A stretch of 7,901 nucleotides of DNA from Chitinophagaceae bacterium. GTDB taxonomy: Bacteria > Bacteroidota > Bacteroidia > Chitinophagales > Chitinophagaceae. The notes under the pieces are model-generated. The model saw only the letters and a program-made list of their open reading frames with translations, was not told the origin of the DNA and did no database searches. Positions within the stretch are counted from its first letter, which is position 1. Every line of letters begins with the position of its first letter. A program made the position numbers and the translations under genes. Location: contig JAGOUF010000092.1 of NCBI GenBank assembly GCA_018061385.1, forward strand, positions 1 to 7,901, given 5' to 3'. Below are positions 1-6,773 of this stretch, piece after piece.

Positions 1-894
1 ATTTATACTGTTAGTAGTATTAGTGGAACAGGAACTGGAGAGTTGTTGGATGCTTTGGTAGAACCAATTTCAAAAGAAGCGTCTGATGAAGCTGCTAAAG
101 AAAATCAGTTGCCAAAGTTTGCAATTATTGGTCAGCCTAATGTTGGTAAATCGTCTTTATTGAATGCTTTAATTGGTGCTGAAAGAACAATTGTAAGTGA
201 AGTTTCAGGAACTACTAGAGATGCTATTCATACACACTACAATTTATTTAATAAAGAGTTTGTTTTAATAGATACTGCAGGTATTAGAAAGAAAAATAAA
301 GACAAAGAAGATTTAGAATTTTATTCTATTATTCGTGCAATTAAAGCAATGGATGAGGCGGATGTTTGTTTTTTAGTAATTGACGCAGAGAAAGGAATTA
401 CAGCACAAGATGTAACCATTTTTAGTTTGGCTACACGTAAAGGAAAAGGGGTTGTTATTTTGGTGAATAAGTGGGATACTGTTGAAAAAGACACCAATAC
501 TGCTCGTGATTATGAGAAAAGATTGAAACAAAAAATTGCTCCATTTACCGATGTGCCTATTTTATTTATATCGGCCAAAGAGAAAGTAAGAATTTTAAAA
601 GCCATGGAACTTGGACTTGAAGTGTATGATAGTAAAATGCAACACGTTCAAACATCTAAGCTAAACGAAATTATGTTGAAGGCAATTGAAGCTTACAGAG
701 CTCCTGTGGTACGTGGACATATCGTTAAAATTAAATACGTTACTCAATTGCCAACGCATGTACCATCGTTTGCATTTTTTACCAATTTCCCAGATGATAT
801 TAAAATGCCGTACAAAAACTATCTTGAAAATAAATTGAGGGAAAATTTTAATTTTAAAGGTGTACCAATTAGAATTTTCTTTAGAAAAAAATAA
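1..894 (+). CDS. der: GTPase Der (EngA), 3' part, truncated by the window start
   Basis: Der is a double-GTPase protein that assists maturation of the large (50S) ribosomal subunit in the cytoplasm. The frame is open from base 1, so 297 residues remain and roughly the first 140 of a family length near 435 are missing. The first visible residues (ISGTGTGELLDAL) fit the G5 end of the first GTPase domain. The second GTPase domain is complete, numbering from base 1: P-loop GQPNVGKS (44-51), switch SGTTRD (69-74), DTAG (91-94), NKWD (156-159) and SAKEK (191-195). A C-terminal KH-like domain (about 215-297) ends in the GVPIRIFFRKK tail typical of Der. An internal TTG at 43 is not a real start because the homology continues upstream of it. 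A hairpin terminator follows, so der seems to end its transcription unit. Identification is firm because the tandem G-domain remnant plus KH tail is unique to Der. Confidence 0.97.
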   Translation: MYTVSSISGTGTGELLDALVEPISKEASDEAAKENQLPKFAIIGQPNVGKSSLLNALIGAERTIVSEVSGTTRDAIHTHYNLFNKEFVLIDTAGIRKKNKDKEDLEFYSIIRAIKAMDEADVCFLVIDAEKGITAQDVTIFSLATRKGKGVVILVNKWDTVEKDTNTARDYEKRLKQKIAPFTDVPILFISAKEKVRILKAMELGLEVYDSKMQHVQTSKLNEIMLKAIEAYRAPVVRGHIVKIKYVTQLPTHVPSFAFFTNFPDDIKMPYKNYLENKLRENFNFKGVPIRIFFRKK

Positions 895-915
895 TGATTA
901 GTTATATTGAATTTT

Positions 916-951
916 CACAAAAGCCGTGCTTAGCAAGGCTTTTGTGCTTTT
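916..951 (+). terminator. Rho-independent terminator after der
   Basis: A perfect 10-bp inverted repeat, CACAAAAGCC (916-925) and GGCTTTTGTG (937-946), encloses a second short stem TGC/GCA (927-929 with 933-935) around a TTA loop, with one G-A mismatch between the two stems. CTTTTA follows directly. The hairpin begins 21 bases after the der stop. The T-run is short, but the stem is strong for such AT-rich DNA. The T-run on the opposite side is weak, so it would act mainly on the plus strand. Confidence 0.8.
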
Positions 952-954
952 AGG

Positions 955-1020
955 AAAGGCAAAAGGCAAAAGGCAAAAGGCAAAACTCTTAATTCAAAAC
1001 TTATAACTCTTAACTCAAGT
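955..1020. repeat. Tandem heptanucleotide repeat array
   Basis: Four exact copies of GGCAAAA occupy 958-985, preceded by AAA at 955-957. The 7-bp period then continues in the same phase with diverged units: CTCTTAA (986-992), TTCAAAA (993-999), CTTATAA (1000-1006), CTCTTAA (1007-1013) and CTCAAGT (1014-1020). That gives nine consecutive heptads in 63 bases. The array lies between the der terminator and the next gene and shows no coding potential. The unit resembles short tandemly repeated heptamers found between genes in some Bacteroidota and cyanobacteria. A function cannot be read from the sequence. Confidence 0.85.
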
Positions 1021-1113
1021 CCTCTTTATGTAATTAAATTGTTAAATGCATCTGTTTCTTAGTTTATTCAAACAATCGGAATGATTATTGGTTAATTATT
1101 AAAAACAGTGTAT

Positions 1114-1404
1114 ATGCAAAATTTTATTCAAAAATTATTTAAGAGAGAAAATTTTAGTGTTTTTCCTAATCCAACTACAAAAGGAAAAGTGGTTAACCTA
1201 ACCATTAATAACAAAGGCAATTATTTTGTAGAATTAATAGATGGTCAATCAACTTTATTGCATGAAGAAAACTTGATTATTCAAGATAAGCATGAGGTAA
1301 AATTATTCAACATTCCATCGGCTATAAAAAATGGAGTTTACTATATACGAGTTACACATGCTGAAACGAAAAAGCAGTTTACAGATTCTATTTTAGTGAT
1401 GTAA
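1114..1404 (+). CDS. Stand-alone T9SS type A sorting-domain-like protein
   Basis: This 96-aa protein is almost entirely one domain resembling the C-terminal sorting domain that directs cargo through the type IX secretion system. Family marks are VFPNP (16-20) near the start, a central YFVELIDGQ strand-turn (37-45), NGVYYIRV (73-80), and a final KQFTDSILVM matching the usual last beta strand. In known cargo this domain ends a large exported protein, after an N-terminal signal peptide. Here only about 13 residues precede it (MQNFIQKLFKREN), a short basic, possibly amphipathic segment that does not look like a signal peptide. ATG at 1114 is preferred; an in-frame GTG at 1108 would add two residues, and a stop at 1093-1095 blocks further extension. 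It could be a remnant of a longer cargo gene, or a real small protein using the fold inside the cell. The domain call is good; the role is unknown. Confidence 0.75.
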   Translation: MQNFIQKLFKRENFSVFPNPTTKGKVVNLTINNKGNYFVELIDGQSTLLHEENLIIQDKHEVKLFNIPSAIKNGVYYIRVTHAETKKQFTDSILVM

Positions 1405-2307
1405 TTATTTTTTAAATGCAGGATGAAATTGATGTAATGTACTGCGTAAATAATCTCTATCTAAATGGGTGTAAATTTCTGTTGTAGTAATGCTTTCGTG
1501 CCCCAACATTTCTTGCACAGCTCTTAAATCGGCTCCTCCTTCTACCAAATGTGTAGCAAATGAATGGCGAAAAGTATGTGGTGAAATGTTTTTTGTAATA
1601 CTCGCTTTTGCTGCCATTTCTTTAATAATATAAAATATCATTATTCGAGAAAGTCCACTTCCAAATTTGTTGAGAAACAAAATATCTTCACAATCTTTTT
1701 TAGGTGTTGAGTGAACCCTGATTTCGTTTTTATAAATGGTTATATATTTAATGGCATCGCTACCAATTGGTACCAATCTTTCTTTATTGCCTTTGCCAAT
1801 TACTCTAATAAAACCTACATCTAAATACAAGCAACTAATTTTTAAATTAATTACTTCGCTAACACGTAAACCGCAACTGTACATGGTTTCTAGGATAGCT
1901 TTGTTTCGCCCACCTTCTGGTTTACTTAAATCTAATTGAGCAATAATTAGTTCTATTTCTTCAAAACTTAAAAAATCGGGTAAGGCTCTTTTTGTTTTTG
2001 GAGTATCTAAAAGTACTGATGGATCTTTGGTAACAATTTGTTCTGTTAAACAATATTTATAAAAACTTCTAATGCCCGATACAATTCTGGCTTGCGAAGT
2101 TGCTGTCATCCCTAATTCTCCAATCCATTGTATAAACTGCTGTAAGTCTTTAATTTCAACAGTTTCGGGTGTTTTATTTTCATTTTTTGAAATGAAATAA
2201 GTGGTGAGTTTGTCTAAATCACGTAAATAAGCTTCAACCGATGCATCGCTTAAAGATTTTTCTAATTGTAGCCAAGCCTTAAATCCTTTTTTGTAGGGTT
2301 CCCACAT
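1405..2307 (-). CDS. xerD: Site-specific tyrosine recombinase, XerD/XerC type
   Basis: Xer recombinases resolve chromosome dimers at dif by strand exchange, near the division septum. The 300-aa length is normal for the family. An N-terminal SAM-like core-binding domain spans about 1-90 (EKSLSDASVEAYLRDL) and the catalytic domain about 108-290. All active-site residues are present: R148 (GLRVSE), K172 (GKGNKER), H244 and R247 (HTFRHSFATH), H270 (LGHES) and the nucleophile Y279 (IYTH). The start ATG at 2305-2307 gives the usual N-terminus. The style fits the Bacteroidota XerD-like protein, but XerC cannot be excluded without a comparison against both paralogues. Its stop codon directly abuts that of the plus-strand gene before it, and it is divergent from the cysteine-cluster gene. 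No phage or transposon gene is nearby, which favours a housekeeping Xer over a mobile-element integrase. Confidence 0.92.
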   Translation of the reverse strand: MWEPYKKGFKAWLQLEKSLSDASVEAYLRDLDKLTTYFISKNENKTPETVEIKDLQQFIQWIGELGMTATSQARIVSGIRSFYKYCLTEQIVTKDPSVLLDTPKTKRALPDFLSFEEIELIIAQLDLSKPEGGRNKAILETMYSCGLRVSEVINLKISCLYLDVGFIRVIGKGNKERLVPIGSDAIKYITIYKNEIRVHSTPKKDCEDILFLNKFGSGLSRIMIFYIIKEMAAKASITKNISPHTFRHSFATHLVEGGADLRAVQEMLGHESITTTEIYTHLDRDYLRSTLHQFHPAFKK

Positions 2308-2394
2308 AAATACTTCAACTTTTATACTTGATAGTTTGGTGTTATATTCGTTGCAATTTCAGTAAAGCAATTCAATCAACCATCATTAATTTAT

Positions 2395-2895
2395 ATGCAG
2401 CCGGTTAATCTTCGTTCGTTTGCACAAAAAGTTCGTTATCATAAAAAAAGTTACAAACGTTTTTTAGGAAAAGTAGAAAAAAATCCTCCTAAAAACATCA
2501 ATGCAATTGTTGATGCAGTTGATACAGCAGTATGGAAAGAAATTGATTGCTTAAGTTGTGCCAATTGCTGCAAAAAAATGACACCAACATTTACCAATGT
2601 TGATATTAAACGCATTGCTGCACACTTTAATATTAAGGTCGAAGAGTTTAAAGATAAATGGTTACGCTACGATAAAAAAGATGGCGATTGGGTGAATGTT
2701 CAACAACCTTGTCAGTTTCTAAATTTAGAAAATAATATGTGTAGCATTTACGAAGTTAGACCAAGCGATTGTTCGGATTTCCCTCATTTAAAAAAGAAAA
2801 AAGTAGTAGAGTATATTCATGTACATCAACAAAATATAGCATACTGCCCAGCAACTTTTAAAATGGTTGAAAAGTGGATGGAAATAATTTCCTAA
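2395..2895 (+). CDS. YkgJ-type cysteine-cluster (zinc or iron-chelating) protein
   Basis: This 166-aa soluble protein carries the YkgJ-family signature CxxCxxCC at C52, C55, C58 and C59, followed by C106, C116 and C126 in the context C-x9-C-x9-C with YEVRPSDC around the last, and a final C151. Members are annotated as putative zinc- or iron-chelating or Fe-S proteins; the biochemical role of most is unknown. The eight cysteines would suffice to bind a metal or cluster, but which one cannot be told here. A basic N-terminal stretch (about 10-30) precedes the cluster; there is no signal peptide or membrane segment, so it is probably cytoplasmic. It starts 87 bp from the divergent recombinase and ends 133 bp before the receptor gene, so it is probably transcribed alone. 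ATG at 2395 is the natural start. Confidence 0.88.
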   Translation: MQPVNLRSFAQKVRYHKKSYKRFLGKVEKNPPKNINAIVDAVDTAVWKEIDCLSCANCCKKMTPTFTNVDIKRIAAHFNIKVEEFKDKWLRYDKKDGDWVNVQQPCQFLNLENNMCSIYEVRPSDCSDFPHLKKKKVVEYIHVHQQNIAYCPATFKMVEKWMEIIS

Positions 2896-3028
2896 TTCAA
2901 TTTAATTCACTTCCCAATTAAAGTGTTAGCAGATTTAAAGTGATTATTCGCCCACATAAATAATTATAGCTTTAGTATAACAATTTGTAGTTTATTTTAT
3001 AACTTATTTTGTAGATTAACCTCAACCA

Positions 3029-5497
3029 ATGATTAAAAATTGTATCCTCTTTTTACTGTTTTTTTTATTTTCTACTGCAGTTGATGCACAGGAGGAAAAG
3101 AAAGATAAAAATGAAGAAGTAGGGCTATTGATTGGCAATTTATTGGATGCAACAAATAACAAACCCATTGCTTATGCTACATTGAGTTTAGTTTCAGTTA
3201 CAGATTCAACCAAAAAAATATTGCAGGTTTCTGACAAAAACGGAGCATTTGAATTTGATAAAATTTCCTTTGATTTTTATAAACTCGTTGTTAATGCAAC
3301 TGGATACAATATTTATACTTTAGATAGCATTTATTTTAGAGCTGAACGATACGATTTTAATTTGGGCGACGTAAAGCTCAATCCTGCATCAAGCGATTTA
3401 ATGGAAGTGGTAGTATATTCAGAAAAACCATTAATTGAAAATAAAGATGGGGTGCTTATTTATAATGTTGGTGAAAGTGCATTAAGTAATGGATCGAATA
3501 CAGCTGAGTTATTAAAAAGTATGCCTTTGATAACGAATGATCCAGATGGCAAAATTTTATTAAAAGGGAAAGAACCTAAAATTTTAATTGACAATAAACC
3601 AACTGATTTAAATGCAGAGCAGTTAAGAGATTTATTGGAAAGTTTGCCGGGAAGCAGTATTGAGAAAATTGAGTTAATGACCAATCCACCGCCAGAATAT
3701 GCATCTGAAAGTGGTGGTGTAATTAATATAGTTACCAAAAAAGGGAAAGTAGGCTTAACAGGAAAAGCAACATTAACTACTGGTAGTAGGGGCGAAGCCA
3801 ATTTAGCTGCAAACATTAGTTATCGTCAACAAAAATTTTCAATCAATGCTACGATTGGTGTGGGTGCACGAATTTTTAATGGAGATAATTATTCTAAAAG
3901 AGAAAACTTTTATACCGACTCTTCTAATAAATTTAATACAGAAGGCAATTTTAAGAATAAAAATTTACGTCCTAATTTAAGGTTTAATATAGATTATGAA
4001 ATAAATAAGTATCGCAGTATTGGATTTACTTATCAAGGCAATTATAATTTTTTCGATAATTATAGTATTACCAATTATACCAATATCAATCGTTTTAATG
4101 AGCCCTATAAATTTAGTAGCAGAGAAAATCAAAGTAAAGGAAATGGGTATGGCAATGCAGTTACTTTGAGCTATACCATTAAAGGCAAGAAAACGATTGG
4201 CGAAACCTTGCGTTTAATTATTAATGGCAATACTAGTAAGAACGATAACGATAAAGATTTTTTTCAGGTATATGCTACAGGCGATTTTGTGCCAATTGGA
4301 GATAGCTCACAAAACCAATTTTTTAATGTATTTAGCAATGCTTTTTCAGCTAGATTGAATTATGACAGACCCGTGATGAATAAAAAAGTAATCTTTTCTA
4401 CAGGAGCTACTTTTCAACGAAACAATTACCACAGTGTTTTAAATACAAGCTATTTAAACAAAGCCGATAGCAGTTTTATAACCAATGATTTGCTGAGTAA
4501 CGATTTTAAATTTCATCAAAATGTTTCTACTGTTAGAGCAGCAGTAACAATTATTTTAAACAAGGGATTTCGTATTATAGCTGGTTTGCAGGCTGAACAT
4601 ACACAAATGGATTTTGAATTTTTTAAAGGCAATTCAAGCGATGTTGCCAATGACTATTTGAATGTATTGCCCACATTTACTTTACGCAAGGAGTTTACAA
4701 AAGAATTGAATACATCATTAATTTATAGAGCTACCATTCGCAGACCAGGTTTGGGTGAATTGAACCCCAACATTGATTACACTGATCCGTTTAATTTGCG
4801 ATTTGGAAACCCATATTTACAACCTACTTTGGCAGATAATTTTGATTGGAATGTAAGCTTTATAAAAGGAAAATATTATTTCAATACATCAGTTGGATAT
4901 AATAAAATAAAAAATATTTTTAATTCGATTAGAACCCTGACGGATGGCGGTAAAACACAAATTACTTGGCAAAATATTACAGATAGAAATGAATATGAAG
5001 CAAGTGTTTGGGGTGGATATTCTTTTTCTAAAAAGTTTAGAATGAATACGAGTCTTGGCTATACGTTTATTCAATATGGAGAAGAGGAAAAAAAATTATA
5101 CAAGTACATTGATGGAAGCACTTTTTACACAAGTGTAAACTTTAGTTTTATACCAAGCTCTACATTAACTTTTGATGGAAATACACGTTACAGTAGCTTT
5201 GCAACACCACAAGGAAGAAGTAGAAGTAACCTAACAATGAATTTAGGTGTACAAAAGAAACTCTTTGATAAACGTTTTATTGTTTCGTTCAATGTGATTG
5301 ATCCATTTAGAATACAACAGCAAATAACACAAACATTTGGTAGCAATTTTAATGTAGAGTCTTTCAATTCGGTAAACACCAGAAACTTTAGACTTTCCCT
5401 TGCTTATCAATTAAATAAAATGGTTAAAAAAAGCAATCTTTCAGATAAACAAAAGAAAGCAGTGTTGCAAAAAGTAGCAGCAAAAAAATCTACATAA
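3029..5497 (+). CDS. Outer membrane beta-barrel receptor (carboxypeptidase-regulatory-like domain, plug, OMP_b-brl_3-like barrel)
   Basis: A complete 822-aa TonB-dependent-receptor-like outer membrane protein. A signal peptide covers about 1-20 (hydrophobic LFLLFFLF core, VDA before Q21). A carboxypeptidase-regulatory-like beta sandwich follows (about 32-115, GNLLDATNNKPIAYATL). The plug spans about 120-238, beginning with MEVVVYS, which could serve as a TonB-box-like segment, and including ILIDNKP and GGVINIVTKKG. The barrel fills the rest and holds the family motif RRPGLGELNP (571-580) with GNPYLQP (593-599). The last aromatic strand is near 785-795. Unusually it does not end the protein: a lysine-rich tail of 27 residues (9 Lys) follows. 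The substrate cannot be told; no SusD-like partner or glycan enzyme is adjacent. A related barrel protein lies at 6774-7901 on the other strand. It sits 133 bp after the cysteine-cluster gene and 70 bp before the small membrane protein, with no hairpin in either gap. Confidence 0.93.
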   Translation: MIKNCILFLLFFLFSTAVDAQEEKKDKNEEVGLLIGNLLDATNNKPIAYATLSLVSVTDSTKKILQVSDKNGAFEFDKISFDFYKLVVNATGYNIYTLDSIYFRAERYDFNLGDVKLNPASSDLMEVVVYSEKPLIENKDGVLIYNVGESALSNGSNTAELLKSMPLITNDPDGKILLKGKEPKILIDNKPTDLNAEQLRDLLESLPGSSIEKIELMTNPPPEYASESGGVINIVTKKGKVGLTGKATLTTGSRGEANLAANISYRQQKFSINATIGVGARIFNGDNYSKRENFYTDSSNKFNTEGNFKNKNLRPNLRFNIDYEINKYRSIGFTYQGNYNFFDNYSITNYTNINRFNEPYKFSSRENQSKGNGYGNAVTLSYTIKGKKTIGETLRLIINGNTSKNDNDKDFFQVYATGDFVPIGDSSQNQFFNVFSNAFSARLNYDRPVMNKKVIFSTGATFQRNNYHSVLNTSYLNKADSSFITNDLLSNDFKFHQNVSTVRAAVTIILNKGFRIIAGLQAEHTQMDFEFFKGNSSDVANDYLNVLPTFTLRKEFTKELNTSLIYRATIRRPGLGELNPNIDYTDPFNLRFGNPYLQPTLADNFDWNVSFIKGKYYFNTSVGYNKIKNIFNSIRTLTDGGKTQITWQNITDRNEYEASVWGGYSFSKKFRMNTSLGYTFIQYGEEEKKLYKYIDGSTFYTSVNFSFIPSSTLTFDGNTRYSSFATPQGRSRSNLTMNLGVQKKLFDKRFIVSFNVIDPFRIQQQITQTFGSNFNVESFNSVNTRNFRLSLAYQLNKMVKKSNLSDKQKKAVLQKVAAKKST

Positions 5498-5534
5498 TGC
5501 AAGATTGTTTAATTGAAAAATGATATTGAAATAG

Positions 5535-5563
5535 TTGCACTAATTCATCTTTACCTACTTTAG
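5535..5563 (+). promoter_or_regulatory. Possible Bacteroidota-type promoter
   Basis: TTG (5535-5537) and TACTTTAG (5556-5563) are separated by 18 bp and resemble the Bacteroidota -33 TTTG and -7 TAnnTTTG boxes, with one mismatch in the -7 box. The -7 box ends only 4 bases before the ATG at 5568, so transcription from it would start at or next to the start codon and yield a leaderless or nearly leaderless mRNA. AT-rich DNA makes chance matches common. Confidence 0.35.
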
Positions 5564-5567
5564 CAGC

Positions 5568-6005
5568 ATGTATAAAGGCATTGCAATTTTATATTTAGTT
5601 TGTTTTAGCTTGTATATTGTGTATAGTAGAGAACCAGATTATTTTGATGGAGAATATATGCCAGCAACCATACGTTGGCAAACAGATTCTGTTCATGAGC
5701 AAGCAATTCCCAAAGCTGTTTTTACACTTCAAAAAAAAGAATATGCAATTGATGCACGTTATGTTTTACGAAGCTTACCTGAAAACAAAAAACTAACATT
5801 AATCTATCATCCAACGCATCCTGAAAAAGCTGTTGTGTATAGCTTTTGGGGCTATTGGATTACTTGGGGAGAATTGTTAGGCTCTATAATTTTATTCATT
5901 GCATTGTTTCAAGTTGCTGTTGCAGTAACTGACAATCCTACTGCTGAAGCATTGTTAGAACAGCTAGAGTATAAAGAAGAAAAAAAGAAAAAGTACGACG
6001 ATTAA
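5568..6005 (+). CDS. Small membrane protein, DUF3592-like
   Basis: This 145-aa protein has one hydrophobic segment at the N-terminus (about 4-20, IAILYLVCFSLYIVY), a middle domain of predicted beta strands (about 30-92), and a second hydrophobic segment near 102-121 (ELLGSIILFIALFQVAVAV). A charged tail rich in Lys and Glu follows (131-145). The topology and the YHPTHPEKAVVYSFWGYW stretch (80-97), where a beta strand leads into a tryptophan-rich membrane entry, resemble DUF3592 proteins, whose function is unknown. That assignment is by pattern only. With both segments in the inner membrane, the middle domain would lie between them on one side. It begins 70 bp after the receptor stop and could be read through with it, although a promoter-like sequence sits just upstream. 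Its stop codon overlaps that of the convergent GLPGLI gene. Confidence 0.72.
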   Translation: MYKGIAILYLVCFSLYIVYSREPDYFDGEYMPATIRWQTDSVHEQAIPKAVFTLQKKEYAIDARYVLRSLPENKKLTLIYHPTHPEKAVVYSFWGYWITWGELLGSIILFIALFQVAVAVTDNPTAEALLEQLEYKEEKKKKYDD

Positions 6006-6763
6006 ATCATCATTTTCCAAATGTTTCTAGCTCCTTCTTTACCCCAATCTTTTGTACTTTTTTGTAGTTGTTTCAATAGGTCATCATAGGTAGATTTCTT
6101 GCCTTTTTTGGGAGGCAACATCATATCGTTGGTAACTGAAATTAATTCAACTTTTGTAGCAAACCAAGTAGAGTTTAATCTTGGAATAGCAATACCTAAA
6201 ATCATTCCTGGTAAACCACTAAAGCCTTCGGGGCCACTACTTGCAGTTATAATATCTGTATAAAACGCAACAACATAAATACTATCCATTATTATTCCAA
6301 TAGCTTTTCTACATTCAATTCCAGCAATGGTTCTAGTATCATTGGTAATACGCCAATCAATATGCCTTACAGAATCTTCCAACAAAAAAGTTGTTTCATA
6401 AACATTTTTTTGTGAAATAATTTTTTTGCTTTCAAAATTTTTGTAGGTAATGTTATCACTTGCTTTATCACTCATCCATTCAGGTACTTTATAAAAACCT
6501 TGAGGAGCTTCTTTGCCTACTTTATATAATGATTGTTGTTCATTAAATAATAAATCAAAATAGGTTGCTTGTGTTTTTGGTAAATTCTTTTTCATGTTCT
6601 GAATCCAAATATTATCACTTCCGTCATTGCCCCAACTTTCGTCAAGTTCTTTATGCAGATTTACTTGTTTTTCAAATTCAATTTTACCAGTACTTACAAA
6701 TACTTGTTGTGCATGTATTTGTAAATAGATGTTAGAGAGAATAAATAAAATAAATGCTTTCAT
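6002..6763 (-). CDS. GLPGLI family secreted protein
   Basis: A 253-aa exported protein of the GLPGLI family, known almost only from Bacteroidota and often encoded beside outer-membrane receptors; its function is not established. A signal peptide covers about 1-18 (FILFILSNIYLQIHA, then QQ). The family motif appears as SGLPGMILGIAIP (182-194), preceded by DTRTIAGIECRKA (142-154), where the IAG.xCxKA pattern is also typical, and by FYTDII (167-172). The motif differs from the eponym by Met for Leu at position 187. Odd feature: WGNDGSDNIW (44-53) near the mature N-terminus recurs as WGKEGARNIW (240-249) at the extreme C-terminus. It lies 10 bp downstream of the barrel-protein gene and is almost certainly co-transcribed with it, which suggests joint action at the outer membrane. 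Start at 6763 gives a proper signal peptide. Confidence 0.9.
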   Translation of the reverse strand: MKAFILFILSNIYLQIHAQQVFVSTGKIEFEKQVNLHKELDESWGNDGSDNIWIQNMKKNLPKTQATYFDLLFNEQQSLYKVGKEAPQGFYKVPEWMSDKASDNITYKNFESKKIISQKNVYETTFLLEDSVRHIDWRITNDTRTIAGIECRKAIGIIMDSIYVVAFYTDIITASSGPEGFSGLPGMILGIAIPRLNSTWFATKVELISVTNDMMLPPKKGKKSTYDDLLKQLQKSTKDWGKEGARNIWKMMI

Positions 6764-6773
6764 GTTACTATAA

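Noticed and set aside
1039..1067. TTG with TAGTTTAT 18 bp later, upstream of the sorting-domain gene, as a promoter
   Set aside because: The -7-like box has two mismatches to TAnnTTTG, too weak in such AT-rich DNA.
1405..2307. The tyrosine recombinase as the integrase of a mobile element
   Set aside because: Length, domain layout and sequence style match housekeeping Xer proteins, and there are no tRNA, attachment repeats, or phage or plasmid genes nearby.
2907..2943. Weak inverted repeats TCACTT (2907-2912) with AAGTGA (2938-2943), or CACTT with AAGTG (2921-2925), after the cysteine-cluster gene
   Set aside because: The stems are only 5-6 bp, AT-rich and not followed by a T-run, so a terminator is not supported.
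2301..2962. A 12-bp direct repeat, CCCACATAAATA, at 2301-2312 (over the recombinase start codon) and 2951-2962
   Set aside because: A few exact 12-mers are expected by chance in about 8 kb of AT-rich sequence, and the flanks do not match. There is no sign of target-site duplication around a mobile element.
2984..3011. TTTG and TTATTTTG before the receptor gene as a promoter
   Set aside because: The spacer is only 16 bp and the second base of the -7 box is wrong; kept as no more than a weak possibility.
3460..3816. Open frame on the minus strand inside the receptor gene
   Set aside because: It is antisense to a well-supported coding region and its translation shows no recognisable family; the same holds for the short antisense frames at 4889-5074 and 5188-5379 and the plus-strand frame at 1736-1939 inside the recombinase gene.
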